DNA of 64,000 nt, taken from Lachnospiraceae bacterium (GTDB lineage: Bacteria > Bacillota > Clostridia > Lachnospirales > Lachnospiraceae). A program made the translations under genes and the position numbers. Below, in pieces: positions 33,743 through 42,607 of the stretch. The notes beneath the pieces were generated by a model. That model was not told the DNA's origin. It made no database searches and saw only the letters and a list, made by a program, of their open reading frames with translations. How positions within the stretch are numbered: the stretch's first letter is position 1; each line of letters opens with the position of its first letter. The stretch spans positions 1-64,000 of the forward strand of contig CAJTFL010000005.1 of assembly GCA_910575565.1 (NCBI GenBank). Direction: 5' to 3'.

Positions 33743-35104
33743 ATGAAAATGACTCACCAGGTTACGATGGAGAATAAGCAGATGCTTAGCCAGACGCAGA
33801 TCCAGTCCCTGGAAATTCTGGCTATGGATGCGGTTGAATTGGAAGAATTTCTGCAGAATGAATTTATGAGCAATCCTATGCTGGAGCATAAGGCCAGCCA
33901 TGATATGCATGCCAGCACCAGCGCGGAAGCTGGCCCTAACTGGTATGAAAATCTGTACGCAGGCCGGGACTATGTGGAAATCAGGGATGAGGATCCGGGG
34001 GAGCGGGGAGGATTGAAGGCGCCGGATACGAATTCGGTGAAGCGGTATCTGCTGATGCAGCTGGATATCCAGAAGTTTTCCAAGGAACAGTGGAAGCTGA
34101 TCGCCTACCTGATTGACTGCCTGGAGGACGACGGGTTTTTCCGCATGGAGACGGCTCAAGTAGCGCAGTTAACCGGCCATAAGGAGGAAGAGGTAGAAAA
34201 GATGCTGTCCATCCTGCGGGATCTGGAGCCCTTTGGCATATTTGCCCCTGATCTGTCCCATTGCCTGCTTAAGCAGCTGGAAGTGACGGGGATGGACACG
34301 CCGGAGCTTAAGGCGATGGTGCTGGAGTGCCTTCCCCAGATCGGGGAGGGGAAGCTGAGCGTTATCTCCAGGAAGTTAGGGCTGTCCACGGCCCAGGTGA
34401 GGAAGAATATCGCCGTGATCGGGCGGCTAAATCCCAGGCCCCTGTCCGGCATTCAGGAATCGGAAGTAAGCTATATCGTCCCAGATATTATCTATACGAA
34501 AAAAGGCGGGGAATGGGAGATTTCCATCAATGATAAATGGTTTGGAGAATACCATATTAATGACTATTACCTGCGCATGATGAAGGAATCCAAGGATCCG
34601 GAGCTTTTGGGGTATTTTCAGCAGAAGCTGGAGCGGAGCCAGTTTATCCTGTCCAGCATCCAGCAGCGGCGGGATACCATGTATGCCATTTCCAAGGGGA
34701 TTTTGGAAAAGCAGAGGGATTACTTTGATCGGAAGGGAAAACTAAAGCCTATGACCATGAAAGCCCTGGCGGAGGAGCTGCATCTCCATCCTTCCACCGT
34801 GGGCAGGGCCATTAAGGGAAAATATATTCAGTCCCCGGCGGGGACGCTCCTCTTTAAAAAGCTGTTTTCCGGGGCGGCTTCCCCGGAAGAGGGCGGGGAC
34901 GGGTTCTCGGCGGAGTTTATTAAGGAGAGGATAAAGGAGCTGGTAGAGGGAGAGGATAAGCGCAGTCCCTATAGCGATGCTAAGTTGGCGGAGCTTCTGG
35001 TAGCGGAGGGAATCCATATTTCCAGGAGGGCAGTGGCCAAATACCGGGATGAGCTGTGGATTAAAAGCAGTTTTGAGCGGAAGGAAAGGGATGAGCGAAA
35101 GTAA
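33743..35104 (+). CDS. rpoN: RNA polymerase sigma-54 factor (RpoN)
   Basis: 453 residues. Region I (about 1-45) is the Gln/Leu-rich activator-response segment (MLSQTQIQSLEILAMDAVELEEFLQNEF); then the core-binding domain (about 95-290) and the DNA-binding part with a helix-turn-helix (about 340-360) and the RpoN box ISRRAVAKYRDEL (about 427-439). The start is the ATG at 33743 with GAGGG upstream; the frame is open further 5' but lacks a site. Sigma-54 requires enhancer-binding activators, none of which is in this window. Confidence 0.92.
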   Translation: MKMTHQVTMENKQMLSQTQIQSLEILAMDAVELEEFLQNEFMSNPMLEHKASHDMHASTSAEAGPNWYENLYAGRDYVEIRDEDPGERGGLKAPDTNSVKRYLLMQLDIQKFSKEQWKLIAYLIDCLEDDGFFRMETAQVAQLTGHKEEEVEKMLSILRDLEPFGIFAPDLSHCLLKQLEVTGMDTPELKAMVLECLPQIGEGKLSVISRKLGLSTAQVRKNIAVIGRLNPRPLSGIQESEVSYIVPDIIYTKKGGEWEISINDKWFGEYHINDYYLRMMKESKDPELLGYFQQKLERSQFILSSIQQRRDTMYAISKGILEKQRDYFDRKGKLKPMTMKALAEELHLHPSTVGRAIKGKYIQSPAGTLLFKKLFSGAASPEEGGDGFSAEFIKERIKELVEGEDKRSPYSDAKLAELLVAEGIHISRRAVAKYRDELWIKSSFERKERDERK

Positions 35105-35161
35105 AATAAAAGCCGAAAAGGCAGCGGCTTAAGGGAACTGGCCGCAGGAAGGGGGTTACAT

Positions 35162-35797
35162 ATGGAAACAAGGACATATAAGCTGATGTCCGCCACGAAT
35201 GTACCAATCAAGATAACGCCGGGGCATTTTGCCACAAACCACTCCCACATTAATTATTATGTGGACACCACTACGCTGCGTGCCAGGCAGAGCGAGGCAC
35301 AGGCGGCCGCCAGAGCCCTTAAGGGGATGTATATGTACGGGACGATTGTGGATACGATCCTGTGCGTGGACGGAACCCAGGTGATCGGGGCATATCTGGC
35401 CCAGGAGCTGACCCAGGCCGGTTTCATGTCGAAAAATGCCCATAAAACCATCTATATCGTGACGCCGGAGTATAACAGCAATAGCCAGTTGATTTTCCGG
35501 GACAACATCCGCCCCATGATTTCCGGGAAAAATGTAATTATCCTCCTTGCGGACGTGACCAGCGGGAAGACGCTGGCAAAGTGCGTGGAAGCCATCCAGT
35601 ACTATGGCGGGACAGTTCAGGGCGTGTCCGCGCTGTTCAGCGCCGTGGAGGAGGTGTGCGGGTATCACATTAATTCGGTGTTTACCACCAGGGATCTTCC
35701 GGATTACCAGTCCAGCGAGTTCTTAGACTGTCCTTTCTGCAAGCAGGGAAAGAAGCTGGATGCTCTGGTAAACAGTTTTGGGTATTCAAAGCTTTAG
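35162..35797 (+). CDS. Orotate phosphoribosyltransferase-like PRTase with C-terminal zinc ribbon
   Basis: 211 residues. A type-I PRTase core (about 15-180) shows the PRPP loop in VIILLADVTSGKT, where the usual two aspartates of the DD pair are reduced to one, and the N-terminal hood segment ITPGHFATNHSHINYYVD. The C-terminal CPFC pair could be half of a zinc site. It is called pyrE-like in related genomes, but the altered PRPP loop leaves the substrate open. AAGGAAGGGGG precedes the ATG. Confidence 0.75.
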   Translation: METRTYKLMSATNVPIKITPGHFATNHSHINYYVDTTTLRARQSEAQAAARALKGMYMYGTIVDTILCVDGTQVIGAYLAQELTQAGFMSKNAHKTIYIVTPEYNSNSQLIFRDNIRPMISGKNVIILLADVTSGKTLAKCVEAIQYYGGTVQGVSALFSAVEEVCGYHINSVFTTRDLPDYQSSEFLDCPFCKQGKKLDALVNSFGYSKL

Positions 35798-35848
35798 CAG
35801 GTTTTGGGAGCCGGAGCCTTAGGATGGGGGGCGGCTGAAATTCGGGGA

Positions 35849-37021
35849 TTAAAGCTTCATGTCCCGGATGTAGAAGGCCACTTGGTAGGGGAAGAGATCC
35901 TCGGCGGTTTTGAGCTCATTATTCAGCAGCTTTTTCATATTTTGGATCCGATAATTGACCGTATTCCGATGGGTATAAGTGGCGGCAGCCACGCCGATCA
36001 GGCTGCGGTCATTTTCGATGTAGCTGCGCAGGGTTTCTAAGTAGTTGGAATGGTGGAGCTGGTCGTATTCCTCTAAGGGCCCAAGCATCTGGGCTTCATA
36101 GCTTTTTAGGATGGCGGTGTCTTCTGAGGCGAAAAGGATCTTAAAAAAGCCCATCTCGTCAAAATCCACCACGGCCTTTTTCGTCTGAAAAGCCATTTTG
36201 GCGGCAATCCGGGAACGGCGGAAGGAAGTGCGCAGATTGCGGATCCCCATCACTGCCGGACCGATCCCCAAGCTCAGTTTTTGGTTTTGGGTAAAGTAGG
36301 AGAACTGGTTTAAGATTTGCTGTACCAGTTCGTCGGCGGACTCCTCCGGGAAATTGTTGACCAGCAAAGCGTAGAAATCATCAAATTCAATGATCAGGTA
36401 AGGGATATGGATCTTTTTCCCGTTCTGCCAAAGGCCGAAGATGTTTTCCAGCTTAAGGAGGGCATGGTGGAAGGAGGAGGACTCCTCGATTTCGTAGCTG
36501 ATCCGGATGCAGAAGATGCGGAAGGAGCCGTCTACGTCAAATCTTGGCTGAATTTGGGAAAGAAGGGAGTCGGTAGTTTCCCGCCCCCGCATAATATGCT
36601 TAAATAAAATCCCCACCTCCTTGTCCTTTTGGTCACGGCGCATAATCCTCATGCAGTAGTCCTGGATCAGCCGGGTGACGGTGATTTCCCAGGGCATGGC
36701 TAAAAGGGGGAAATCCTGTTCTTCGCACCAGTCGGTGACTTCCTGGGGGATTTGGTGGATATACATTCCGGTGTTGATGATCAGGCCGGTGCAGTCATTT
36801 TTTTTCATGGCGGCGACCACATGGAGGAGCCAGTCCTTTTCCTGGGCTTTTATCCCGGTGGTGACGGCCAGCTCCTGCCCGGAAAAACGGCTGACGATAG
36901 TTTCGTCCTCCAGCATATGGACCCAGCCCACCACGTGGTTCATCCCGTTTTTCCCCGCCAGGATCCGCAGCTTATATAGTTCATGGGTTTTTTCGTAAAT
37001 TTCCTTAAAACGCACTGCCAT
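35849..37021 (-). CDS. PucR/CdaR-family transcriptional regulator
   Basis: 390 residues. The N-terminal PucR domain (about 1-125: KEIYEKTHELYKLRILAGKNGMNHVVGWVHMLED) senses small metabolites, a central GGDEF-like segment follows, and the C-terminal PucR helix-turn-helix (about 320-390: YIENDRSLIGVAAATYTHRNTVNYRIQNMKKLL) binds DNA. AAGGAGG fixes the start at 37021. In relatives the family controls purine, sugar-acid or proline use; no target gene is adjacent. Confidence 0.88.
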   Translation of the reverse strand: MAVRFKEIYEKTHELYKLRILAGKNGMNHVVGWVHMLEDETIVSRFSGQELAVTTGIKAQEKDWLLHVVAAMKKNDCTGLIINTGMYIHQIPQEVTDWCEEQDFPLLAMPWEITVTRLIQDYCMRIMRRDQKDKEVGILFKHIMRGRETTDSLLSQIQPRFDVDGSFRIFCIRISYEIEESSSFHHALLKLENIFGLWQNGKKIHIPYLIIEFDDFYALLVNNFPEESADELVQQILNQFSYFTQNQKLSLGIGPAVMGIRNLRTSFRRSRIAAKMAFQTKKAVVDFDEMGFFKILFASEDTAILKSYEAQMLGPLEEYDQLHHSNYLETLRSYIENDRSLIGVAAATYTHRNTVNYRIQNMKKLLNNELKTAEDLFPYQVAFYIRDMKL

Positions 37022-37175
37022 AAAAGAGCCTCCTTTTTTGGATATGTATCCATGATACATATTTTTCCGATACTTTCAGATTAGCAGATTATGGACAAAA
37101 TGTCCAGCATTGGTTATGATATTTATAACAATAAGGAACGGGAAAACAAAGATTCATCAGATTGGAGGTGTGGTT

Positions 37176-37364
37176 ATGAACGGTAAGGAAATGGGATATG
37201 CCTTTAATACGTTTGGATACTGGGGAAGCCAGCCCTGTCCGCAGTGGATGTGGAGGGAACGGTTTTATAACTGCGAGAATTTTTCGGCAGTGATCGCCAG
37301 ACGCGGCTTCAGCTTTGACCGGCTGTTTAGCCGCACCAGAGGTTCGGATGAAAATCGTATTTAA
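37176..37364 (+). CDS. Small aromatic-rich hypothetical protein
   Basis: 62 residues with TTGGAGGTG eight bases before the ATG. Rich in aromatic residues and Cys (FGYWGSQPCPQWMWRERFYNCENF). No membrane helix, no family recognised. Good ribosome binding site and codon use support translation. Confidence 0.5.
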   Translation: MNGKEMGYAFNTFGYWGSQPCPQWMWRERFYNCENFSAVIARRGFSFDRLFSRTRGSDENRI

Positions 37365-37466
37365 AGTACATAAATTCGGCTGATTCACCAGATGCAAACG
37401 GATACGGATAAAGGCGCTGCCGGTTCCCAGGGATGGGGGCCGGCATTTTTGCCTTTGCGTTATCCC

Positions 37467-37495
37467 TTGACATAAAAGCTTCTCAAAGGTATAGT
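37467..37495 (+). promoter_or_regulatory. Sigma-A promoter
   Basis: TTGACA, 17 bases, TATAGT, 32 bases before the zinc-ribbon membrane gene at 37527. The -35 box is perfect. Confidence 0.75.
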
Positions 37496-37526
37496 GGGAA
37501 TAAGGAAGAGAAAGGCGTGACGGCAG

Positions 37527-37943
37527 ATGAACGATTGGATTAATCGGTGGAGGCAGAAATTCGAGCGGTTTATGATAGGGCGGTATGGAGTGGATCCCCT
37601 TGCCCGTTTTTTAAATATCTGCATGATCGTTCTTTTGATTGCAAATTTCTTGTTTCGCAGCCATCTGCTTTACTGGCTGGCGCTGCTGATTTTATGCTGC
37701 AGCTATTTTCGGATGTTTTCCAAAAATATCCCGGCGCGTTTCCAGGAGAATGAACGGTATCTGAGGCTTCGGTTTAAGGCGGGAGAATGCTTAAAGCGGT
37801 GGCGGTTTCAGGGCGAGCAGGCGCTAAAGTACCATATTTACCGGTGTCCCGGCTGCGGGCAGAAAATCAGGATTCCCCGGGGAAGGGGAAAAGTCAGCAT
37901 CCGCTGCCCTAAGTGCCATAATGAGTTTATCCGAAGAAGCTGA
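37527..37943 (+). CDS. Membrane protein with C-terminal zinc ribbon
   Basis: 138 residues. Two adjacent hydrophobic helices at about 28-62 (FLNICMIVLLIANFLF and LLYWLALLILCC) and a C-terminal zinc ribbon (CPGCGQKIRIPRG...VSIRCPKCHNEF, about 108-135). Seen in many Lachnospiraceae, role unknown. It is probably co-transcribed with the DUF2156 gene at 37988. Confidence 0.75.
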   Translation: MNDWINRWRQKFERFMIGRYGVDPLARFLNICMIVLLIANFLFRSHLLYWLALLILCCSYFRMFSKNIPARFQENERYLRLRFKAGECLKRWRFQGEQALKYHIYRCPGCGQKIRIPRGRGKVSIRCPKCHNEFIRRS

Positions 37944-37987
37944 CGGCTGGCATGGGGCGGATAGGGTGGAAGGAAAGGATTTCATTT

Positions 37988-38929
37988 ATGGGTGAGTGTT
38001 TGGCAAAATCACAAATGTTGGAGTTTAAGCCGATTACGGCAGGCGATATCGAACGGTTAACGCCGTTCTTTTCTTTGCGGGCGAATAAGACCTGCGACAG
38101 CGTGTTTTTAGACAGCTTTTTGTGGCGGGATGCCTACAAGGTTCGGTATGCCATCAGCGAGGGAAAGGCCGTCCAGTGGCTGATGGAGGATGAAGGCAGG
38201 GTATCCACAGCCATGCCTTTATGCAGGGAAGAGGAGCTTCCTTATTTTTTTGGACAGATTGTGGAATATTTTAATCAGGAGCTTAAGAAGCCTTTGGGGA
38301 TTTATCTGGCGGACGCGGAGGCGGTGGAATACTTAAATTTGGATCCTAGGCGGTTTAAGGTGACGGAGATGGAGGATCTGAAGGACTACCTTTATGACGG
38401 CGACGCCCTGCGCACCCTGGCCGGGAAGAAGCTGCATAAAAAGAAAAACCTGGTAAATGCCTTTATGCGGGAGTATGAGGGGCGCTATGAGTACCGGAAG
38501 CTTTGCTGCTCGGATCGCCAGGATGTGTGGGATTTCTTAAGCTTTTGGCGGGATCAGAAGGGGGCGGATGTGGATGAGGCCTGGGAGCTGGATTACGAGG
38601 TGGAAGGGATCCATGAGATCTTAAAGAACTGTTCCCAGCTCCATGTGCAGATGGGCGGTGTCTATATTGACGGGAAGCTGGAGGCTTTTTCCGTGGGAAG
38701 CTATAATCCCCGGGAGAAGATGGCGGTGATCAGCATTGAAAAGGCTAACCCCACGGTGAAAGGGCTGTATCAATTTATTAACCAGCAGTTTTTGATCCAT
38801 GAATTCCCGGATGCGGTTTTGGTGAACCGGGAAGACGATGTGGGGATACCGGGGCTTCGGCAGGCGAAGTTAAGCTACCAGCCTGTGGGGTATGCCAGGA
38901 AGTATCGGATAGAACAGAAGGATTTCTGA
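37988..38929 (+). CDS. DUF2156-domain protein (phosphatidylglycerol lysyltransferase-like fold)
   Basis: 313 residues covering a full DUF2156/LPG_synthase_C domain: a double GNAT-like fold with LEFKPITAGDIERLTPFF, KKLHKKKNLVNAFMREY and VNREDDVGIPGLRQAKLSYQPVG at the end. The domain resembles aminoacyl-tRNA-dependent transferases such as MprF, but there is no membrane part here, so the acceptor is unknown. The start at 37988 follows AAGGAAAGG. Confidence 0.8.
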   Translation: MGECLAKSQMLEFKPITAGDIERLTPFFSLRANKTCDSVFLDSFLWRDAYKVRYAISEGKAVQWLMEDEGRVSTAMPLCREEELPYFFGQIVEYFNQELKKPLGIYLADAEAVEYLNLDPRRFKVTEMEDLKDYLYDGDALRTLAGKKLHKKKNLVNAFMREYEGRYEYRKLCCSDRQDVWDFLSFWRDQKGADVDEAWELDYEVEGIHEILKNCSQLHVQMGGVYIDGKLEAFSVGSYNPREKMAVISIEKANPTVKGLYQFINQQFLIHEFPDAVLVNREDDVGIPGLRQAKLSYQPVGYARKYRIEQKDF

Positions 38930-38979
38930 AGCATATGGATAATGAGGCGAATTTGCGGATTTTAACGCATCAAGGAAGT

Positions 38980-39059
38980 CACCCGCTTCTAAGTCGCGGA
39001 GACGAAAGCGGCGGGTGGGGGACTTGCCCCAGTCAGGCGGGGTGCAAGCCCCATCTGAC
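38980..39059 (+). other. Structured intergenic sequence (two hairpins), possible RNA or transposon-end relic
   Basis: CACCCGC / GCGGGTG (38980-38986, 39011-39017) is followed by GTCAG / CTGAC (39032-39036, 39055-39059) enclosing GGGG / CCCC. A GGGGGACTTGCCCC hairpin lies between. The GC-rich hairpin pattern is somewhat like the right end of IS200/IS605-type elements with their guide RNA, but no TnpB frame is present. It lies downstream of the DUF2156 gene, with no T-run. Confidence 0.4.
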
Positions 39060-39109
39060 AAGCTGCGGCAGCAGCATAGGGAGATGAGGAAGCGGCACAG
39101 CGGAGGGTC

Positions 39110-39146
39110 TGCCCCGCTTTACCGGGCATTCCGAATTTCCTTTGAC
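39110..39146 (+). repeat. 37-bp dispersed repeat, copy 2
   Basis: Matches 7435-7471 with two differences. Ends in TTTGACATAAA, where TTGACA looks like a -35 box, about 50 bases before the GNAT gene at 39195. Confidence 0.65.
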
Positions 39147-39194
39147 ATAAAGAGCGCGTCTTTTTTGGCGTAGCGTTGTAGGAGAGAGGGAGAA

Positions 39195-40304
39195 ATGAAT
39201 ATGGGAAATTTTGGGGGATTAGAAAAGGAAGGATGGCAGGAAGGGGTGCGCTACTTAGCCCAGGAAGAGAAGGGCAGGAGCCGGAAGCTTTGGGAGCAGT
39301 GTTTTGCGGAAGATTCCGCCAGGTTCCTGGATTACTATTATCAGGAAAAATGCCGGGATAACCAGATTTTAGTGCTTGAAGCTTTGGAGGAAGGGAAGGC
39401 CGGGGAGGTGGTTTCCATGGTGCAGAGGAACCCTTACCAGGTATCTTGGGGCGGCAGGCAGTACCGGCTGGATTACCTTGTGGGGGTAGCTACGGCGAAG
39501 GAGTGGAGGCGCAGGGGCTGCATGAAGGCCTTGCTTGGCCGTGTCTTTGCAGATGAATTCCGGGAGGGGATGCCCTTTAGCTTCCTGATGCCTGCGGATC
39601 CGGCCATCTATGAGCCTTTTGGCTTTTCTTATATATACGATCAGCCGGAATACTGCCTGACGGGCAGGGGTTTACGGCTTAGGCGGGAGAAGGTTAATGG
39701 GGAAGAGGAAGCGGCTAAGGCCGGTGAGTGGCTGGAAGGGTGGCTTAAGAAACGGTATGGCCTTTTTGCCGTCAGGGACAGGGCGTATATGATCCGGCTG
39801 TTTCGGGAGATTGAAAGCGAGTACGGGGACTGGGAACTGATTTGGGACGGAGAACGGATGGCAGGGATGGAGTGTTTTTGGGGGAAGGAATCCAGGGAGC
39901 GCCGGTTTTTGTATGCGGAGGAGGAATACTTAGAATGCACCAAAAGCCGCCCGGCCATTATGGCAAGGATTGTGAATCTGGAAGCGTTTATGGAGAACAT
40001 CTCCTTAAAGGAAGGCTGGGAAAAGATAGAGATCGGGATTTTGGACGGCCAGGTAGAGGAAAATAACGGGCTGTTTTCCTGGGAGCTTACAGAAGAAGGC
40101 TCCCGGATCCGGCGGATTAGCCGGGAAATCCCGGAAGGCTCCTGGACGGTTTCTATCGGGGAGCTGACTGGCTGGCTTTTAGGCTATGTAAGCCCCCGGG
40201 TAGTGTTTAACCGGGGGAACCAGATGAGGGGTGGAAATACTCTTCCCCAAAAGCTGTGGGATATTCGGATGTATGGGAGCGCATTTTTGGATGAGATTGT
40301 GTGA
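39195..40304 (+). CDS. Eis-like GNAT N-acetyltransferase
   Basis: 369 residues, the size of Eis-family proteins: an N-terminal GNAT domain (about 10-140) with YLVGVATAKEWRRRGCMKALL as the acetyl-CoA loop and FSFLMPADPAIYEPFGFSY, a second GNAT-like part, and a C-terminal sterol-carrier-like region (about 270-365). Substrate unknown; Eis relatives acetylate amines including aminoglycosides. GAGAGGGAG precedes the start. Confidence 0.83.
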   Translation: MNMGNFGGLEKEGWQEGVRYLAQEEKGRSRKLWEQCFAEDSARFLDYYYQEKCRDNQILVLEALEEGKAGEVVSMVQRNPYQVSWGGRQYRLDYLVGVATAKEWRRRGCMKALLGRVFADEFREGMPFSFLMPADPAIYEPFGFSYIYDQPEYCLTGRGLRLRREKVNGEEEAAKAGEWLEGWLKKRYGLFAVRDRAYMIRLFREIESEYGDWELIWDGERMAGMECFWGKESRERRFLYAEEEYLECTKSRPAIMARIVNLEAFMENISLKEGWEKIEIGILDGQVEENNGLFSWELTEEGSRIRRISREIPEGSWTVSIGELTGWLLGYVSPRVVFNRGNQMRGGNTLPQKLWDIRMYGSAFLDEIV

Positions 40305-40360
40305 CTTTTGCGCTGCCAAGGAAGCGCTAAGGCGCGATTATGCAAAGGGGGAAGGCATAG

Positions 40361-41086
40361 ATGGAGGCAAAAGAACAGTTAAAGAAATGGATTAAGGAAA
40401 GCAGCAGGATTGTATTTTTCGGCGGCGCCGGGGTGTCCACGGAAAGCGGGATTCCAGATTTTCGCAGCGTGGACGGGCTTTATAACCAGAAGTATAAATA
40501 TCCGCCGGAAACCATCATCAGCCACGGCTTTTATCTTAAAAATCCGGAGGAATTTTACCGGTTTTACAAGGATAAGATGATTTTCCGGGATGCAAAGCCT
40601 AACAGGGCGCATTTAGCCCTGGCGAAGCTGGAGGACATGGGAAAGCTTACGGCAGTGATTACCCAGAATATCGATGGTCTGCACCAGGCGGCAGGAAGCC
40701 GGAATGTGCTGGAGCTCCACGGCTCGATCCACAGGAATTACTGTACCCGCTGCCATAAAGCCTTTGGTTTAGAGGCGGTAACTGACGCCCAGGGCGTGCC
40801 GAAATGCCCATGCGGGGGAACCATTAAGCCGGATGTGGTGCTTTATGAGGAGGGGCTTGACCAGCATACGATTAATCAGGCAGTCCAGCATATCCGCCAT
40901 GCCGATATGCTGATCATCGGGGGAACCTCCCTGACGGTGTACCCGGCGGCAGGCCTGGTGAACTACTACCAGGGAAATAAACTGGTGCTGATTAACAAAT
41001 CGGTGACGCCTATGGACAGCCATGCGGATCTGGTGATCAGCGGTTCCATCGGAGAAGTGCTGGGGGACGTGGCAGAGGCGCTGTAA
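40361..41086 (+). CDS. cobB: NAD-dependent protein deacetylase, sirtuin (CobB/Sir2)
   Basis: 241 residues, full class U/III sirtuin. NAD site GAGVSTESGIPDFRS (about 24-38), TQNIDGLH with the catalytic region (about 107), catalytic His in LELHGS (about 125) and a zinc ribbon of CTRC (about 133) and CPC (about 156). It removes acyl groups from lysines. It starts 56 bases after the GNAT gene, which may make these two an acetylation/deacetylation pair, though that is only proximity. Confidence 0.92.
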   Translation: MEAKEQLKKWIKESSRIVFFGGAGVSTESGIPDFRSVDGLYNQKYKYPPETIISHGFYLKNPEEFYRFYKDKMIFRDAKPNRAHLALAKLEDMGKLTAVITQNIDGLHQAAGSRNVLELHGSIHRNYCTRCHKAFGLEAVTDAQGVPKCPCGGTIKPDVVLYEEGLDQHTINQAVQHIRHADMLIIGGTSLTVYPAAGLVNYYQGNKLVLINKSVTPMDSHADLVISGSIGEVLGDVAEAL

Positions 41087-41116
41087 GCGGTTATGAGCCG
41101 CCGGGAATGAAACGCA

Positions 41117-41280
41117 GCCGGCGGATGAAATGTGGCCGATGAATGGAATGCAGCCGGCGGATGAAATGTGGCCGATGAATGAAACGCAGCCGGCGGATGA
41201 AATGTGGCCGATGAATGGAATGTAGCCGGCGGATGAAATGTGGCCGATGAATGAAATGCAGCCGGTGAATGAAACGCAGC
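41117..41280. repeat. 36-bp tandem repeat made of two 18-bp halves
   Basis: Units start at 41117, 41153, 41189, 41225 and 41261. Each is GCCGGCGGATGAAATGTG plus GCCGATGAATGRAAYGCA, related 18-mers, so the array grew by doubling an 18-bp unit. It fills the gap between the sirtuin and DUF951 genes. In one frame it reads QPADEMWPMNGM with a stop in copy 4, so it is not part of an intact gene. Confidence 0.88.
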
Positions 41281-41305
41281 AGGTAAAAGAGGGTGAGGAT
41301 TTGGT

Positions 41306-41500
41306 ATGGCAGAAAAGCTGAACTATGAATTGGGAGATATTGTAAAATTGAAAAAGCCCCATCCCTGCGGAAGCCAGGAGTGGGAGATCTTAAGGGTAGG
41401 CGCGGATTTCCGCTTAAAGTGCTTAGGCTGCGGCCATCAGGTGATGGTGGCAAGGAAGCTGGTGGAGAAAAATACCAGGGGCCTGAGGAAGCCGGATTGA
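41306..41500 (+). CDS. DUF951-family protein
   Basis: 64 residues. DUF951 pattern: LGDIVKLKKPHPCGSQEWEILRVGADFRLKCLGCGHQVMVAR, with Cys-x-G and CLGCG cysteines that may bind metal. In Firmicutes the gene typically precedes rpsF, as here. GTGAGG precedes the ATG. Function unknown. Confidence 0.88.
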   Translation: MAEKLNYELGDIVKLKKPHPCGSQEWEILRVGADFRLKCLGCGHQVMVARKLVEKNTRGLRKPD

Positions 41501-41583
41501 CCTAGCGTGGCAGGCAAGGATAAAAAGAAGGGGCAAAAAGGAGTAAAAAAGCATAAGTACGGCATAAATACGGAAAAAAGTAC

Positions 41584-41612
41584 TTGCACAATCCTGAAAA
41601 ATTTGGTAGACT
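41584..41612 (+). promoter_or_regulatory. Sigma-A promoter of rpsF-ssb-rpsR
   Basis: TTGCAC, 17 bases, TAGACT, about 107 bases before rpsF. The leader between (41620-41718) could contain the S6:S18 autoregulatory structure known from many bacteria; I could not draw its conserved CCG-bulge helix with confidence. Confidence 0.6.
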
Positions 41613-41718
41613 AATTTTCTGTGACATATTATATTCCTTGCTCCTGATTTAGGGAAGCTTAAGGCTAAAGGTTTTCTGAAAATGGCAGGGGCCAGAGACC
41701 ACAAGGAGGTAAAACAAG

Positions 41719-42006
41719 ATGAACAAGTATGAATTAGCAGTTGTTCTGAATGTGAAGCTGGAAGACGAAGAGAGAGCAGCGGCAATCGAGAAAGTGAAAG
41801 GTTACATTACCCGTTTCGGGGGCACAGTAACCAATGTAGACGAATGGGGTAAGAAGAGGCTGGCTTATGAGATCCAGAAGATGAGGGAAGCCTTTTATTA
41901 CTTCATCCAGTTTGAAGGCGATTCCAACTGCCCCAACGAAGTAGAAGCTCACGTTCGTATTATGGAACCGGTTATCCGCTACTTAGTTGTAAGGCAGGAA
42001 GCGTAA
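41719..42006 (+). CDS. rpsF: 30S ribosomal protein S6
   Basis: 95 residues, full S6: MNKYELAVVLNVKLEDEERAAAIEKVKGYITRFGG, WGKKRLAYEIQKMREAFYYFIQFEG and the final RYLVVRQE. Clear AAGGAGGT site. First gene of the rpsF-ssb-rpsR operon; S6 binds S18 on the platform of the small subunit. Confidence 0.96.
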   Translation: MNKYELAVVLNVKLEDEERAAAIEKVKGYITRFGGTVTNVDEWGKKRLAYEIQKMREAFYYFIQFEGDSNCPNEVEAHVRIMEPVIRYLVVRQEA

Positions 42007-42022
42007 AAGAAAGAGTGAGTGT

Positions 42023-42520
42023 ATGAACAGAGTGATTCTTATGGGTAGGCTGACCAGGGATCCGGAACTTCGGTATTCCCAGGGAGAGCGCACCATGGCG
42101 ATTGCCAGGTATACCTTGGCGGTGGACCGCAGGGGGCGCAGGAGCCAGGACGGAAATGACCAGCAGCAGACGGCAGACTTCATTAACTGCGTGGCCTTTG
42201 ATCGGGCAGGGGAATTTGCAGAGAAGTATTTCCGCCAGGGGATGCGGGTTTTAGTCTCCGGAAGGCTCCAGACAGGCAGCTATATTAACCGAGACGGTCA
42301 GAAAGTTTATACCACGGATGTGATCATAGATGATCAGGAGTTTGCCGACAGCAAGGGCGCGGCTTCGGATATGAGCGGTTATAATAACAACAGCAATTAT
42401 AACAGCGGCTATCAGCAGCCAGCACCCGCAGCAGCCAGGCCAGCGCCTGCAAGCGCCATCGGCGATGGGTTTATGAACATTCCCGACGGGGTTGAGGATG
42501 AAGGCCTTCCTTTTAACTAA
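42023..42520 (+). CDS. ssb: Single-stranded DNA-binding protein
   Basis: 165 residues. An OB fold (about 1-105: MNRVILMGRLTRDPELRYSQG, FINCVAFDRAGEFAEKYFRQGMRVLVSGRL) is followed by a Gly/Asn/Pro-rich linker and the acidic tip GVEDEGLPFN, the partner-binding tail of SSB in Firmicutes. It lies between rpsF and rpsR as usual. Confidence 0.95.
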   Translation: MNRVILMGRLTRDPELRYSQGERTMAIARYTLAVDRRGRRSQDGNDQQQTADFINCVAFDRAGEFAEKYFRQGMRVLVSGRLQTGSYINRDGQKVYTTDVIIDDQEFADSKGAASDMSGYNNNSNYNSGYQQPAPAAARPAPASAIGDGFMNIPDGVEDEGLPFN

Positions 42521-42607
42521 GGATAGATTTTCCTAACCCGGACGGGGACAGCAAACGTTAAACAGGCCGCGATGCGGTTCCAGAATAGGAAAAGGAGGAC
42601 AACACCA

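Noticed and set aside
41091-41453. Minus-strand RPHFIRRLHSIH repeat ORF
   Set aside because: It arises from the 36-bp repeat (also a multiple of three) and runs into the antisense of DUF951; no ribosome binding site.
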